64,000 nt of DNA from JAGDZR01 sp049115695. Lineage in GTDB: Bacteria > Bacteroidota > Bacteroidia > Cytophagales > Cyclobacteriaceae. This document shows positions 18,391 to 27,625 of this stretch, in pieces. Made by a program: the position numbers and the translations under genes. The DNA lies in assembly GCA_049115695.1 (NCBI GenBank), contig JAGDZR010000010.1, forward strand, positions 124,001 through 188,000, given 5' to 3'. Under the pieces are notes generated by a model, which saw nothing but the letters and a program-made list of their open reading frames with translations, ran no database searches and was not told the origin of the DNA. Numbering within the stretch: the stretch's first letter is position 1; every line of letters starts with the position of its first letter.

Positions 18391-18657
18391 AGTCAATGTC
18401 TACTTGGATGATTGATTTCAATATTAATTGTTTCACCTGATAATTGAGTCACTTCACTAAGTAATAATTCAAACTTTTCCTCTATTCAATAATGAGCCAG
18501 AATACTATAGCGCGAGAAGACTTACCAAACTCCCCTTCTTTAAGAAGTCTTCAGCTTTTGAAAAACTTTATGCATAATCTTGGTTAATTTGTTCTCAACT
18601 ATTTGGTAGCCTACTTTCGATAACCATATTTGTTCCCTAGCAATTGAAGAATTATTA

Positions 18658-20103
18658 ATGGGTAAATCTTTTAAAAAACATGGCATTAACAGTGCTGTGA
18701 TTATCCTTGGTGAATTTATCCTAAAAATTAAGGGTCTAATAATTATTCCATTTCTTGTCAAATTATGGGGAATGGAAACTTACGGAGTATTTATTCAACT
18801 GATCCTCGTTTATAATATTACAGGCTCACTAAGTCGACTTGGTTTACCAGGCGCAACACGCAGATATGTTTCGCCTCGAGTAAAAAAACAAAAGTTGCCG
18901 ACTTTTGTAAGGCGATGTATAAGTACCGTTTTGTACGCAAGTGCTATACAAGGATTGCTCAACTTCTTTCTTTGTGCAGCAATTCTTTTTGGGCTGAATC
19001 AATTCTTCTTTGATCTTGTAGATCCCACATTTTCATATTGTACTTTGGGACTAGCTTTTTCAACAATAATTTGGAATTGTTTTTTTGGTATTTCACAATC
19101 TTTAAAAATGTTTAAGAGGATGGCAGTTCTTAAACTAATTTATGAATTGTTCCCCTACGTAATTTTAATAAGTTCAATTCTGCTTGGTGGTACTAAAACA
19201 CTTTCAGCTCTTGTCTTTAGTGCGACTTACGTATTTATAAGTATTGTTTATGTCATTGTTTTTTTCAAGGAATTTTTTATTCTGAAACCTTCACTCAGAA
19301 TTTATCGAATCTTTCTTTTATATGGTTGGCCCCTCTCGCTAAACGGAATTCAAGGAGGCCTGTTAGGAAAATCCGACCGATTTTTCATAAGTTATTTTTT
19401 GGGCTCTCAAGCTACCGGCCTTTATCACATTGTTTATACAATGGCTTCTATTTCAGAATTTGTATTTAGTCCGATAAGAAAACAGCTTGAAGTCTATTCA
19501 GCAATTATTTGGGAGAAAAGTCATAAAAAAGCATTAGAACTTTTGATAGATATTGGACGCTTAATGATAATAATGACTATTTCGCTAAGCGTTTATCTTT
19601 CCTTAAATATCAATGACATGCTCAATTTACTTACCTCCCGTAGCGGAGAACAGATGGGGCACGTAGCAGGTATAATAGCTGTTGGAGTTGGGTTCAGTCT
19701 ATTCAGAAACCTATATTATCTGTTTGTCAAACTCAATAAGAAACTCTTGTTTAATGTTAAAGTGCAACTTACAGGTTTGGTTTTCAACGTACTTTTAAAT
19801 CTTGTACTTATTCCAGCTTTTGGGTTGATTGGAGCTGCGTATTCCACAATGTTGAGCTATTTCTCTATGCTCTTCATTCTAGAATTGAAACTGAAACTTG
19901 GTTTATTTCGAATCATCGGATTACAACTTTTGATAATTCCTATTTTTGGCTTTTTAATTGATCATTTCGTTCCAACTTCTTCTTACAATACACCTATTGG
20001 TCTTGTTTTGTACTCAATGATTTTTCTGCTGATCATTGCCATTTTACCAACAACTTTACTTTTTCTTAGGCATTTGAAAAAATATCTTGGGGATTCCAAA
20101 TGA
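18658..20103 (+). CDS. Wzx-like polysaccharide flippase (MOP/MATE superfamily)
   Basis: It is expected to flip undecaprenyl-diphosphate-linked repeat units across the inner membrane. The 481-residue protein has about 12-14 membrane helices and a positively charged N-terminus (MGKSFKKHG). The family pattern includes GLIIIPFLVKLWGMETYGVF, SRLGLPGATRRYV, and the central GKSDRFFISYFLGSQATGLY segment. It is the only plus-strand gene between sulfotransferases 5 and 6 and converges with sulfotransferase 20181-20816 after a 77-bp gap. As a flippase it sits logically with the Wzy-like polymerase, PCP and OPX genes of the same locus. Confidence 0.9.
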   Translation: MGKSFKKHGINSAVIILGEFILKIKGLIIIPFLVKLWGMETYGVFIQLILVYNITGSLSRLGLPGATRRYVSPRVKKQKLPTFVRRCISTVLYASAIQGLLNFFLCAAILFGLNQFFFDLVDPTFSYCTLGLAFSTIIWNCFFGISQSLKMFKRMAVLKLIYELFPYVILISSILLGGTKTLSALVFSATYVFISIVYVIVFFKEFFILKPSLRIYRIFLLYGWPLSLNGIQGGLLGKSDRFFISYFLGSQATGLYHIVYTMASISEFVFSPIRKQLEVYSAIIWEKSHKKALELLIDIGRLMIIMTISLSVYLSLNINDMLNLLTSRSGEQMGHVAGIIAVGVGFSLFRNLYYLFVKLNKKLLFNVKVQLTGLVFNVLLNLVLIPAFGLIGAAYSTMLSYFSMLFILELKLKLGLFRIIGLQLLIIPIFGFLIDHFVPTSSYNTPIGLVLYSMIFLLIIAILPTTLLFLRHLKKYLGDSK

Positions 20104-20180
20104 ATTAGAATTGCGCTTTAGTTTTTGTCGGAGCACCCCAAATTGTTCACATTAAATCGTCAACTGATATCTCGCCTTAC

Positions 20181-20816
20181 CTATTTATAGAATGCTTTGA
20201 AAGTCTCATTGTACTTATATCTAATTATTTTTCTTGCTAACCAGCTTGAGATATCCGCTTCTCCTTCGCGCTTGATTGAAGGGTTAACTTTAACAATTTT
20301 ATGTACGTCTTCTAGGTGCAATTGATCCGCTAAATCTTGATATGACTGATCGATTTCTTCAAATTTATAGACCTTATCAACCAATTTATTTCCCTTTTCA
20401 TCCGTTATAAACCTCGTTACCGACATGGTTAACCCTTTATTAGGATTAAGCAAGAAAATAGTAAATGCCAGGAAAGAAATTTTGATCGGTAGCTGAAATA
20501 TAAATCCATATATTAATTTTTTTAACGAAGATTTTCCTTCTTTATAATGCTTTCTTCTATGATGATAAAGGGATTGTGATCTGCTATAGGGATTTCTTAC
20601 AAAACAAAATTTAAAGGTGTTATCAAAAGCTTCCTGACCTATTGCATCCTTGAACTGTGATAGTTTCATGTGCTTATAAAAAGGAAATTCAGGTGTAATT
20701 TTTGTCTGATGAACGCCACTTATCGATGCATAGGGTAATAGCATCTCAGTCATCGAAGTGCTTCCGGTTCTAGGGAGCCTGAAAAAGGCAAATTGTTTCG
20801 ACTTACTATAAATCAT
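20181..20816 (-). CDS. Sulfotransferase family 2-type protein (6 of 7)
   Basis: This is a predicted PAPS-dependent sulfotransferase, short at 211 aa. The P-loop is FAFFRLPRTGSTSMTEML (9-26), and the 3'-PB segment is FKFCFVRNPYSRSQSLYHH with R74 and S78/S80. A hydrophobic patch of about 20 residues (about 107-126, IFQLPIKISFLAFTIFLL) is unusual for this family and may give membrane association. It also contains VDKVYKFEEIDQS, the DxVYKFEEL-type element shared with the sulfotransferase at 17707-18390. It lies 61 bp downstream of the cys/wzc operon end and may be its last gene, or may be separately transcribed. Confidence 0.83.
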   Translation of the reverse strand: MIYSKSKQFAFFRLPRTGSTSMTEMLLPYASISGVHQTKITPEFPFYKHMKLSQFKDAIGQEAFDNTFKFCFVRNPYSRSQSLYHHRRKHYKEGKSSLKKLIYGFIFQLPIKISFLAFTIFLLNPNKGLTMSVTRFITDEKGNKLVDKVYKFEEIDQSYQDLADQLHLEDVHKIVKVNPSIKREGEADISSWLARKIIRYKYNETFKAFYK

Positions 20817-20877
20817 TCAACACGCTAAAAAAGCAATTTCGAAAACTTTTCACTTCTTTTAAGAATAACTTCTTGTA

Positions 20878-21675
20878 CTATAAGTATCTGGTTAAATACT
20901 TGTTAAAAATATCAGCAAATCCAGTTTTGTAGTAATTATCTATGGTTTGTAATTCTTGTTTGTTTAGAAGATTAGAATGATATACCAACTTATTGGCATC
21001 ACCAGCTGTTGCGCTATCATGGTTCACATTTTTATACAGGCTCACTGCTTTCGAACTATGCTGCTCCAAGTTTTCAATAAATTCTTCAGTTTTTGATTTG
21101 GAGAGTTCTAGAAAATCTGAAATACTTCTTAGGTTTTCCGCCTTATTTGTTATTAAGTCTTCATAATACAATAATAACTTCGGCTTATCAAACTCATCAA
21201 ACGCTCTTATGTTTCGGCCGTAAGTACTAGCCGAAAAGTTAATACTATCATCAGCTAAAAACCTATCTAAAATATCGTATGAGCGAATCGTCTCTATTGA
21301 ATGCTCCCGAATTAGGCACTCTTTATAATTCCTAATTAAAAGAATGGCCTTAGAATATCTGTTTATTCGTTCGAAACCATAGTGCGCTCGATCTATTATA
21401 AAATTAGTTCCTTTAACATTTCTAATCTGACCCGGTGTTGGTTGACCCGAAACTGTTTCGAGAAAATACCTAATTAGATTTAAGCCACTCCGAGGAAAGG
21501 ACATCAATAGCGGAAGATCATATCTATTATGCCCCCATCTACTATTGATTCTTTCTTTTCTGTTTACTCTGAAAATCTTTTCTTTTATGAGATTGATGGA
21601 AGCTCCTAAAGGGCCAATCCCCCTTCTTAAGGCTCTATCGTAATAAGATTTTAAAATCATGTCTAGCCTGGACAT
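20878..21675 (-). CDS. Divergent sulfotransferase-like protein (7 of 7)
   Basis: This is a probable sulfotransferase with an intact P-loop but an altered 3'-phosphate site. The 265-residue protein has LLMSFPRSGLNLIRYFLE (56-73), matching the 5'-PSB loop of cytosolic-type enzymes. A DRAHYG segment (95-100) may hold the catalytic His. In the 3'-PB position, ILLIRNYKECLIREHS keeps R115, but the serine expected eight residues later is R123. The tail has LLNKQELQTIDNYYKTGFADI, like the sulfotransferase C-terminal region. Its start codon overlaps the stop of the Wzc-like gene by 1 bp, placing it in the PAPS/export operon. It may be catalytically altered or bind PAPS differently. Confidence 0.72.
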   Translation of the reverse strand: MSRLDMILKSYYDRALRRGIGPLGASINLIKEKIFRVNRKERINSRWGHNRYDLPLLMSFPRSGLNLIRYFLETVSGQPTPGQIRNVKGTNFIIDRAHYGFERINRYSKAILLIRNYKECLIREHSIETIRSYDILDRFLADDSINFSASTYGRNIRAFDEFDKPKLLLYYEDLITNKAENLRSISDFLELSKSKTEEFIENLEQHSSKAVSLYKNVNHDSATAGDANKLVYHSNLLNKQELQTIDNYYKTGFADIFNKYLTRYL

Positions 21676-23867
21676 TACTTACCAGATTTAAAGTAATAAT
21701 TATCCAATGTATCGTTCAAATTCAATCCGTTGTACAGAATGATGAATTTATCGTTCAAATCAGTTATATAATCGGACAAGATCGACAAGGAAGCCTTACG
21801 AGTGTGATCATGTCTAATCACGAATAATGATTGGTCTGATAACCTCAATAAATCATAGTGCTCAGGAAATTCTCCAATTGCCATCATATCAATAATTACA
21901 ATATCGTATGACTTTTTTATCGCTTCCAATTCCCGCGTTACTGATTTTAGATTTAAAGGCAGTGCATTAGCGTCCATTAATCTGACATCTATATGCCCTC
22001 CTGCATTAAAAACCTCTGATGTTGTTTTTGATATTTCTATTCTTGGGTTTTCACCATATTGCAAAACGATTGTTTTCAAACCACTTTCTACAAATGCCTT
22101 TGCAAGGTATTCTGACATAAAGCTCTTACCTGCTCCTGGTTTGTCGGATGTTATTGAGAGAATAAAACCTGATTTCTTTTCAACCTCGGGAATCAATTTT
22201 GTTCTGAGTCTCCAAATAGATAGAACCGCCTCGGGAATTAAGGCGCCTAAATCCGCATAAACGTTTTGCTTGGTAAAAGGAATTCTAAAAGTTTCGTCTA
22301 TTTGAATGAAGTCAGAGATTTGTCCAGGGCGTACTATTTTTTTCCCAAATAATTCGTTGAAAATAATAATAAGAATACCCAACAGACCTGAAATTATCAA
22401 AGCTGCTCCATAATACACTATTTCAAAGACTTCTGTTTTCCTTTTGATAAATGCTGCATCAACAATTTTCACATTTGAATATTCATTGGCCATAGAGATT
22501 CCAACCTCCGTTTGTCTTTCGAGAAGAGATAGGTACATTGCCTCATTTACATCAAAATTTCTTTTTATATCAACCAGTTGACTCTCGTCATCGGGTAACA
22601 TTGACAATTTGGAAGAAAGTTCATTTATTGTTATCTGGGTATCCTCAATTCTAGACATATTAATGTCAATCAAGCCACCAACATGTTCTTTTATCAGGTT
22701 GAGAATATTGCTTCTCTCTTGTTTTAACAACCTTTGCTGCGGATTTATTTCAGTCGCGTTCGTGCTTTTGGAAAAAATTCTTGAATTTATCTTATTGTAA
22801 TCAACTATTAAAGTACTGAGCATTTGATCATCAATACCTGAAGTTGAGGGTCCTTTTAAAATACCATCCTCTACTTTTTCAAATGATAAAAGTATGTACT
22901 CATAGTACTTGTTTCTATTAACAAGTGAGGTCAATCGCCGTTCACTTTCCTTCAATGATTTGTAGATATCTGCCCCTTGAATACTTAAATCATATATACC
23001 TTTATTTTTTCTGATTCGCTCCAACACATCAGAAACCGAATCTAATTTTTGCTCAACTGAAAGTAATTCCTGATTAATAAAAGCGTTTGTTGTTTTTAAT
23101 CTGATTTGATGTTGAAGAGCTCCCCATCTCAAATACTTATCCATCAGTACGTTCAGTATGTCCACACCACCTTCTGAATTGGTATCCGTCAAACTTAATC
23201 TAACAATCCTACTCCCCTTCTCAATTTCATACTTGATCTTATTTCTTAGATTTTGCTCTACCAGACCTTTTTCCTCAATGGTAACTTGCAATGTGTTATT
23301 TATCTCAGGCAGCTTTCCATTTCTCGAAACGGAGATTAGGTGATCACTCACATAAATCGGCTCCTCATACTTTAACTTAGAAGTCTGCAAGTCCCCAAAT
23401 ACATCCATAATAGCTATCTCATAGTGATTCTCAAAAGGAGTTACTTCAAAGCGTAATTTTTCTCTAATTTTTTCTAGCAAATTGATCCTTATTGGAGCCT
23501 TTTGATTATTAATAATTGGTTTGCCATAAGGAGAATTCTTGATCAGTTTAACTTGCAAATTCAACGAATCAATAACTGACCCCAATATTGGAGTAGAAAT
23601 AATTAAACCTGCCTCATCAATTATCGAATATTCTGAAATTGGAACGTTCACCTCTGGTATGAAGTGATTCTCTTTAGCGTTTTTCTCTAATAGAACACTT
23701 GACTGAATGAAGAATGTTGTCTTCGATGACCTTAACATGAAGTAGGTCAGACCGAACCCAATAAGTACAAAAATTAAAAAGAACCATTTGACTTTAAGAA
23801 GTTTCAATACGTATTCCATCAAATCAAAACTGTAATCCTTGTTATCAGTTCTTAGCAGTGTCCCCAT
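21675..23867 (-). CDS. Wzc-like PCP protein with degenerate BY-kinase domain
   Basis: This is a polysaccharide co-polymerase with a cytoplasmic P-loop ATPase domain, pairing with the OPX lipoprotein encoded just upstream. The 730-residue protein has one helix near 30-46, a long coiled periplasmic region, a second helix near 475-500 and a C-terminal MinD/BY-kinase-like domain. Walker A is intact (DKPGAGKS, with K581), and a Walker B-like IVIIDMM ends at about 662. The Walker A' position (599-609, TIVLQYGENPR) lacks the two aspartates of the hhhhDxD motif. The C-terminus has only Y712, Y724 and Y725 rather than a Tyr cluster. Tyrosine autokinase activity is therefore doubtful. It starts 8 bp after the lipoprotein gene. 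Confidence 0.88.
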   Translation of the reverse strand: MGTLLRTDNKDYSFDLMEYVLKLLKVKWFFLIFVLIGFGLTYFMLRSSKTTFFIQSSVLLEKNAKENHFIPEVNVPISEYSIIDEAGLIISTPILGSVIDSLNLQVKLIKNSPYGKPIINNQKAPIRINLLEKIREKLRFEVTPFENHYEIAIMDVFGDLQTSKLKYEEPIYVSDHLISVSRNGKLPEINNTLQVTIEEKGLVEQNLRNKIKYEIEKGSRIVRLSLTDTNSEGGVDILNVLMDKYLRWGALQHQIRLKTTNAFINQELLSVEQKLDSVSDVLERIRKNKGIYDLSIQGADIYKSLKESERRLTSLVNRNKYYEYILLSFEKVEDGILKGPSTSGIDDQMLSTLIVDYNKINSRIFSKSTNATEINPQQRLLKQERSNILNLIKEHVGGLIDINMSRIEDTQITINELSSKLSMLPDDESQLVDIKRNFDVNEAMYLSLLERQTEVGISMANEYSNVKIVDAAFIKRKTEVFEIVYYGAALIISGLLGILIIIFNELFGKKIVRPGQISDFIQIDETFRIPFTKQNVYADLGALIPEAVLSIWRLRTKLIPEVEKKSGFILSITSDKPGAGKSFMSEYLAKAFVESGLKTIVLQYGENPRIEISKTTSEVFNAGGHIDVRLMDANALPLNLKSVTRELEAIKKSYDIVIIDMMAIGEFPEHYDLLRLSDQSLFVIRHDHTRKASLSILSDYITDLNDKFIILYNGLNLNDTLDNYYFKSGK

Positions 23868-23875
23868 TATGATAA

Positions 23876-24610
23876 TTAATTAACGCTAGAAACAACAAAA
23901 AACAATGCAATAGCACCCAACCCAATTGTCACTGTACTTTGTCCGAGTCGTTTCAGACTTGAAAATTGCACTGCATCATGCCTTTGAGCATACCATAAGT
24001 CATTTGGGTGAACAAAGTAAAAATCACTATTGATGATATCCCTTTTTGTGATATCTACATAGTGGATCTTTTGTCCTTCTTCATATGTTCTGATTAAAAC
24101 AAGCTCCTTCCGATTTGCTACATTACTAAGTCCACCTGCACGGGCAATCATTTCAAATACAGTTAATCCTTCTCTTAAACTTGATGGACCTACCTTTTTA
24201 AATTCTCCAATCAAATTATATCCTTGTGGCTGAAGACGCACTTCTACTTGGGCATTGATAATATATTTTGATACTTCTGTTCGAATCAATTTGGTTATCG
24301 CTTCTTCATTTAATCCAAGCACATAAATCTTACCAACTAAAGGAATTTCTACGCTACCATCTGGTTCAATTAACATCCTGATATCTTGTCCTGATTCGTC
24401 AAACTCAAATTCGGATGTAAGTGATTTATCGGCGGACTTCACTTTTAAATTAATATGATAACCCACTTTGGCAAGGATCTCATATTTTTCAACATTAAAG
24501 ATGACATCATTCTCCATTCCGGAATCCGTTTCTTGCAAATACAAAAAGTCCTTTTGCATTACGCAAGAGGACATACATGTTATCAATAATATGATGGCGA
24601 AATATTTCAT
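23876..24610 (-). CDS. Short polysaccharide export lipoprotein (Wza/OPX type)
   Basis: This is an outer-membrane export lipoprotein. The 244-residue protein begins with a lipoprotein signal peptide ending in MSSC, with C16 as the lipidated residue. A poly_export domain follows (about 50-130: YHINLKVKSADK, then IEPDGSVEIPLVGKIYV), then one SLBB domain (YNLIGEFKKVGPSSL ... IARAGGL). A C-terminal hydrophobic helix (about 225-241) could span the outer membrane as in Wza. It directly abuts cysQ with no gap and is 8 bp before the Wzc-like gene. It is the second OPX of the locus; the first, at 1667-4051, is about three times longer. Confidence 0.9.
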   Translation of the reverse strand: MKYFAIILLITCMSSCVMQKDFLYLQETDSGMENDVIFNVEKYEILAKVGYHINLKVKSADKSLTSEFEFDESGQDIRMLIEPDGSVEIPLVGKIYVLGLNEEAITKLIRTEVSKYIINAQVEVRLQPQGYNLIGEFKKVGPSSLREGLTVFEMIARAGGLSNVANRKELVLIRTYEEGQKIHYVDITKRDIINSDFYFVHPNDLWYAQRHDAVQFSSLKRLGQSTVTIGLGAIALFFVVSSVN

Positions 24611-25408
24611 TTATGCTTTGACAATAGCACCATGTACTTTAAACCAAGGATTCATCAAATCTTCTTTATTGTATCTAACCGCAATATCTGTATCTTTTAG
24701 CAAAACTCTCCCTCCTGCTTCCTCTACAATAATCTGAGCTGCAGCGGTATCCCACTCCATGGTAGGCGCGTAGCGTGGGTAGAGATCCGCCTTGCCTTCT
24801 GCTACCAGCAATAACTTTAATGAGCTTCCTCGTGATACAATATTCGGACTATTTAGTTGATTGATAAACTCCTCAGTCTCTGGACTTAGATGAGATCTGG
24901 ATGCTACAACATTAAGACCCTGATCCTCCATAGAATAATCATTAACTCCAATTTCCTGGGTCACTGAACCAGCCAATTTATAAGCTCCTTCTCCTTCAAC
25001 AGCCCAGAACAACTCATCCAGAACCGGCGCAAGCACTACCCCCATCATAACTTTGGATTTGTTAACCAATGCAATATTCACGGTAAACTCCCCGTTCTTT
25101 TTGATGAATTCCTTAGTGCCATCCAAAGGATCAATCATCCAAAAATATTCCCAATCCTTTCGCTCTTCATATGGTATACTTCTTCCTTCCTCGCTTAAAA
25201 TAGGCAATCCAGTACCTTCCAACTTAGCTACAATGGCATTATGAGATGCTTTGTCTGCCAGCGTAAGGGGCGAGTCATCAGCCTTTGCTTCAATAGAGAA
25301 GTCACCTGACTCATATATTTTAAGAATATCTCTGGAAGCATCAATTGCTGCTGCCTTTGCCACTTCCAATAATTTATTTATATCAATATTCATTTCTCGC
25401 GTTAACAT
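24611..25408 (-). CDS. cysQ: 3'(2'),5'-bisphosphate nucleotidase CysQ
   Basis: CysQ hydrolyses PAP, the inhibitory by-product of sulfotransferases, to AMP and phosphate. The 265-residue protein belongs to the inositol monophosphatase family. Metal ligands are visible in ILSEEGR (70-76, E73/E74), the signature IDPLDGTKEFI (92-102), and the C-terminal WDTAAAQIIVEEAGG (about 220-234). ATG at 25408 is used; an ATG five codons later is possible. It is located between cysN and the export lipoprotein in the same operon. With seven sulfotransferases nearby, the context points to PAP clearance during polysaccharide sulfation rather than general sulfate assimilation. Confidence 0.93.
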   Translation of the reverse strand: MLTREMNIDINKLLEVAKAAAIDASRDILKIYESGDFSIEAKADDSPLTLADKASHNAIVAKLEGTGLPILSEEGRSIPYEERKDWEYFWMIDPLDGTKEFIKKNGEFTVNIALVNKSKVMMGVVLAPVLDELFWAVEGEGAYKLAGSVTQEIGVNDYSMEDQGLNVVASRSHLSPETEEFINQLNSPNIVSRGSSLKLLLVAEGKADLYPRYAPTMEWDTAAAQIIVEEAGGRVLLKDTDIAVRYNKEDLMNPWFKVHGAIVKA

Positions 25409-25440
25409 TAAAGCAAACAGCTAATTGCTAATCTCCATTT

Positions 25441-26700
25441 TTAAATAATCATCCCGGCAGCAACCGTTTCATTAGTAGCATCATCGACTAAAATAATACT
25501 TCCTGTATATCTGTTTTTTCGATAAGAATCTGCCATCAGTGGCTTGGTGGTTCTCAGTAAAACTCTGGCAATATCATTTCCCTTGATGTCCTTGTCTTCT
25601 TCATTTCGATGAAGTGTATTGATATCAAGTTTGTACCGAATATCTTTAATTATGGTCTTTACTTCAGCAGAAGTATGCTTTAATGAGTACTTAGCCCTTG
25701 GTCTGGGTCCTTCATTATTCAACCAGCAAATCATAACTTCAACATCTTGAATTGCCTTAGGTTGATTGTTGGACCTTACGATCATATCACCCCGACTAAT
25801 GTCTATGTCATCTTCCAATTGAATGGAAACCGACATTGGTGCAAAGGCTTCCTCAACCTCTCCATCCATCGTATCAATAGACTTGATTTTGGAGGTGAAT
25901 CCACTAGGAACCACGGAGACTTCATCCCCTGGCTTGAATATTCCGCCAGCTATTCTACCTGCATAACCACGATAGTCATGATACTTGTCATTCTTAGGTC
26001 GAATCACTGTCTGTACAGGGAACCTACAATCAATATGATTGTAGTCACTACCGATATGAAGATTCTCCAGCGTGTATAGCAATGTTGAACCCTGATACCA
26101 ACCCATTGGTTCACTTCTATTCACCACATTATCACCGTTAAGGGCACTAATGGGAATGAATCGTACATCCTTTACGTCAAGTTTTGCTGCAAATTTCTCA
26201 AAGTCTTCCTTAATCTCGTTGAATCTATTTTCACTGTATTCAACCAGATCCATTTTATTGATGCATACAACAATGTGTGGGATTTGAAGTAATGATGCAA
26301 TAATGGAATGCCTACACGTCTGCTCAACTACACCATTCCTAGCATCAACCAAGATTAATGCACAGTTTGCTGTGGACGCCCCTGTCACCATATTCCTGGT
26401 ATACTGAATATGACCTGGAGTATCGGCAATAATGAATTTTCGTTTAGGCGTTGCAAAATAGCGATATGCTACATCAATAGTGATACCTTGCTCCCGCTCA
26501 TCTTTTAAGCCATCAGTCAACAATGCCAAGTCTGTTTGCTCAAGCCCCTTGCGTTCACTTGATTTTTTGACTTGATCCAATTGATCTTCAAAAATTGACT
26601 TAGAATCATAGAGCAATCGTCCAATCAAAGTACTCTTTCCATCGTCAACACTTCCTGCAGTTGTGAAGCGCAACAATTCCATATCTAAATATCCACTCAT
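25441..26700 (-). CDS. cysN: Sulfate adenylyltransferase subunit 1 (GTPase) CysN
   Basis: This is the regulatory GTPase of ATP sulfurylase; GTP hydrolysis drives APS formation by CysD. From the ATG at 26700 the protein is 419 aa. Its EF-Tu-like G domain has GSVDDGKST (16-24), DTPGH and NKMDL, followed by translation-factor-like beta-barrel domains. A 25-residue in-frame extension upstream overlaps cysD and is unlikely to be real. The gene lies 19 bp after cysD. There is no fused APS kinase domain at the C-terminus; APS kinase is encoded separately by cysC at the head of the operon. Confidence 0.95.
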   Translation of the reverse strand: MSGYLDMELLRFTTAGSVDDGKSTLIGRLLYDSKSIFEDQLDQVKKSSERKGLEQTDLALLTDGLKDEREQGITIDVAYRYFATPKRKFIIADTPGHIQYTRNMVTGASTANCALILVDARNGVVEQTCRHSIIASLLQIPHIVVCINKMDLVEYSENRFNEIKEDFEKFAAKLDVKDVRFIPISALNGDNVVNRSEPMGWYQGSTLLYTLENLHIGSDYNHIDCRFPVQTVIRPKNDKYHDYRGYAGRIAGGIFKPGDEVSVVPSGFTSKIKSIDTMDGEVEEAFAPMSVSIQLEDDIDISRGDMIVRSNNQPKAIQDVEVMICWLNNEGPRPRAKYSLKHTSAEVKTIIKDIRYKLDINTLHRNEEDKDIKGNDIARVLLRTTKPLMADSYRKNRYTGSIILVDDATNETVAAGMII

Positions 26701-26719
26701 TTTAATTCTTGCTAAACGA

Positions 26720-27625
26720 TTAAAAATATCCCTGCTTTTTCCTATCCTCCATTGAAGTTTCAGAACGCTTATCATCCTCCCGGTTTCCCCTTTCAGTTTG
26801 ACGGGCCGCAGCTACTTCTTCAACTATTTTCTCTAAGGTATCTGCATCAGATTCGTCACCACCAGTTATTGTAATATCACCTAACGTTCTGAATCTTATT
26901 TTTTTGGTGACAACTTCATCTGCCTCATCCACTTGGATGTAATCTGAAACAGGAAGCCAGGTATTACTTCGTCTTATTACCTGACGTTCATGAGCAAAGT
27001 ATAACGAGGGTATACTGATATTCTCTGCCAGTATATATTGCCATACATCCATTTCCGTCCAATTACTTAGCGGGAAAACTCTAAAATGTTCTCCATGATG
27101 TTGTTTTCCATTAAAAATATTCCAAAGCTCCGGTCTTTGATTCTTCGGATCCCACTGTCCAAATTCATCACGATGAGAAAAGAATCTCTCCTTAGCTCTA
27201 GCCTTTTCCTCATCCCTTCTTGCTCCTCCGATGCAGGCATCAAATTGATTTTCTTCAATCGTATCCAATAGGGTAACTGTTTGAATGGCATTTCTGTTGG
27301 CATTCTTGCCCTTTTCCTCAGCAGCAGCACCGACATCAATAGATTTCTGAACTGAGCCCACAATTAGTTTTGCGCCAAGCTCCTCAACCAAATCATCTCT
27401 GAACTTCATGGTCTCAGGGAAATTGTGACCGGTATCGATATGCACTAATGGGAACGGAATCTTAGCCGGGAAAAACGCCTTTCTAGCCAGATGAGTCACC
27501 ACAATAGAGTCCTTTCCTCCTGAAAACAGGATGGCGGGATTTTCAAACTGTGCAAATACCTCTCTCAGCACATAAATGGATTCTGACTCCAATTCCTTAA
27601 GGTGTGTCAGATTATAACTATTCAT
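26720..27625 (-). CDS. cysD: Sulfate adenylyltransferase subunit 2 CysD
   Basis: This is the catalytic subunit of ATP sulfurylase, making APS from ATP and sulfate. The 301-residue protein is the usual length for the family. It has the PP-loop FSGGKDS (34-40), HIDTGHNFPET, the CIGGARRDEEKARAKER segment, and FPLSNWTEMDVWQYI. The C-terminus ends with a charged tail containing RQTERG and KKQGYF, typical of CysD. It overlaps cysC by 8 bp and precedes cysN by 19 bp. Confidence 0.96.
   Translation of the reverse strand: MNSYNLTHLKELESESIYVLREVFAQFENPAILFSGGKDSIVVTHLARKAFFPAKIPFPLVHIDTGHNFPETMKFRDDLVEELGAKLIVGSVQKSIDVGAAAEEKGKNANRNAIQTVTLLDTIEENQFDACIGGARRDEEKARAKERFFSHRDEFGQWDPKNQRPELWNIFNGKQHHGEHFRVFPLSNWTEMDVWQYILAENISIPSLYFAHERQVIRRSNTWLPVSDYIQVDEADEVVTKKIRFRTLGDITITGGDESDADTLEKIVEEVAAARQTERGNREDDKRSETSMEDRKKQGYF

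Noticed and set aside
20817..20877. Search for a separate promoter for sulfotransferase 6
   Set aside because: No TAnnTTTG box on the minus strand was seen; not reported as a feature.
26701..26775. CysN extension overlapping cysD
   Set aside because: It overlaps cysD and lacks family similarity; the ATG at 26700 gives the standard CysN N-terminus.
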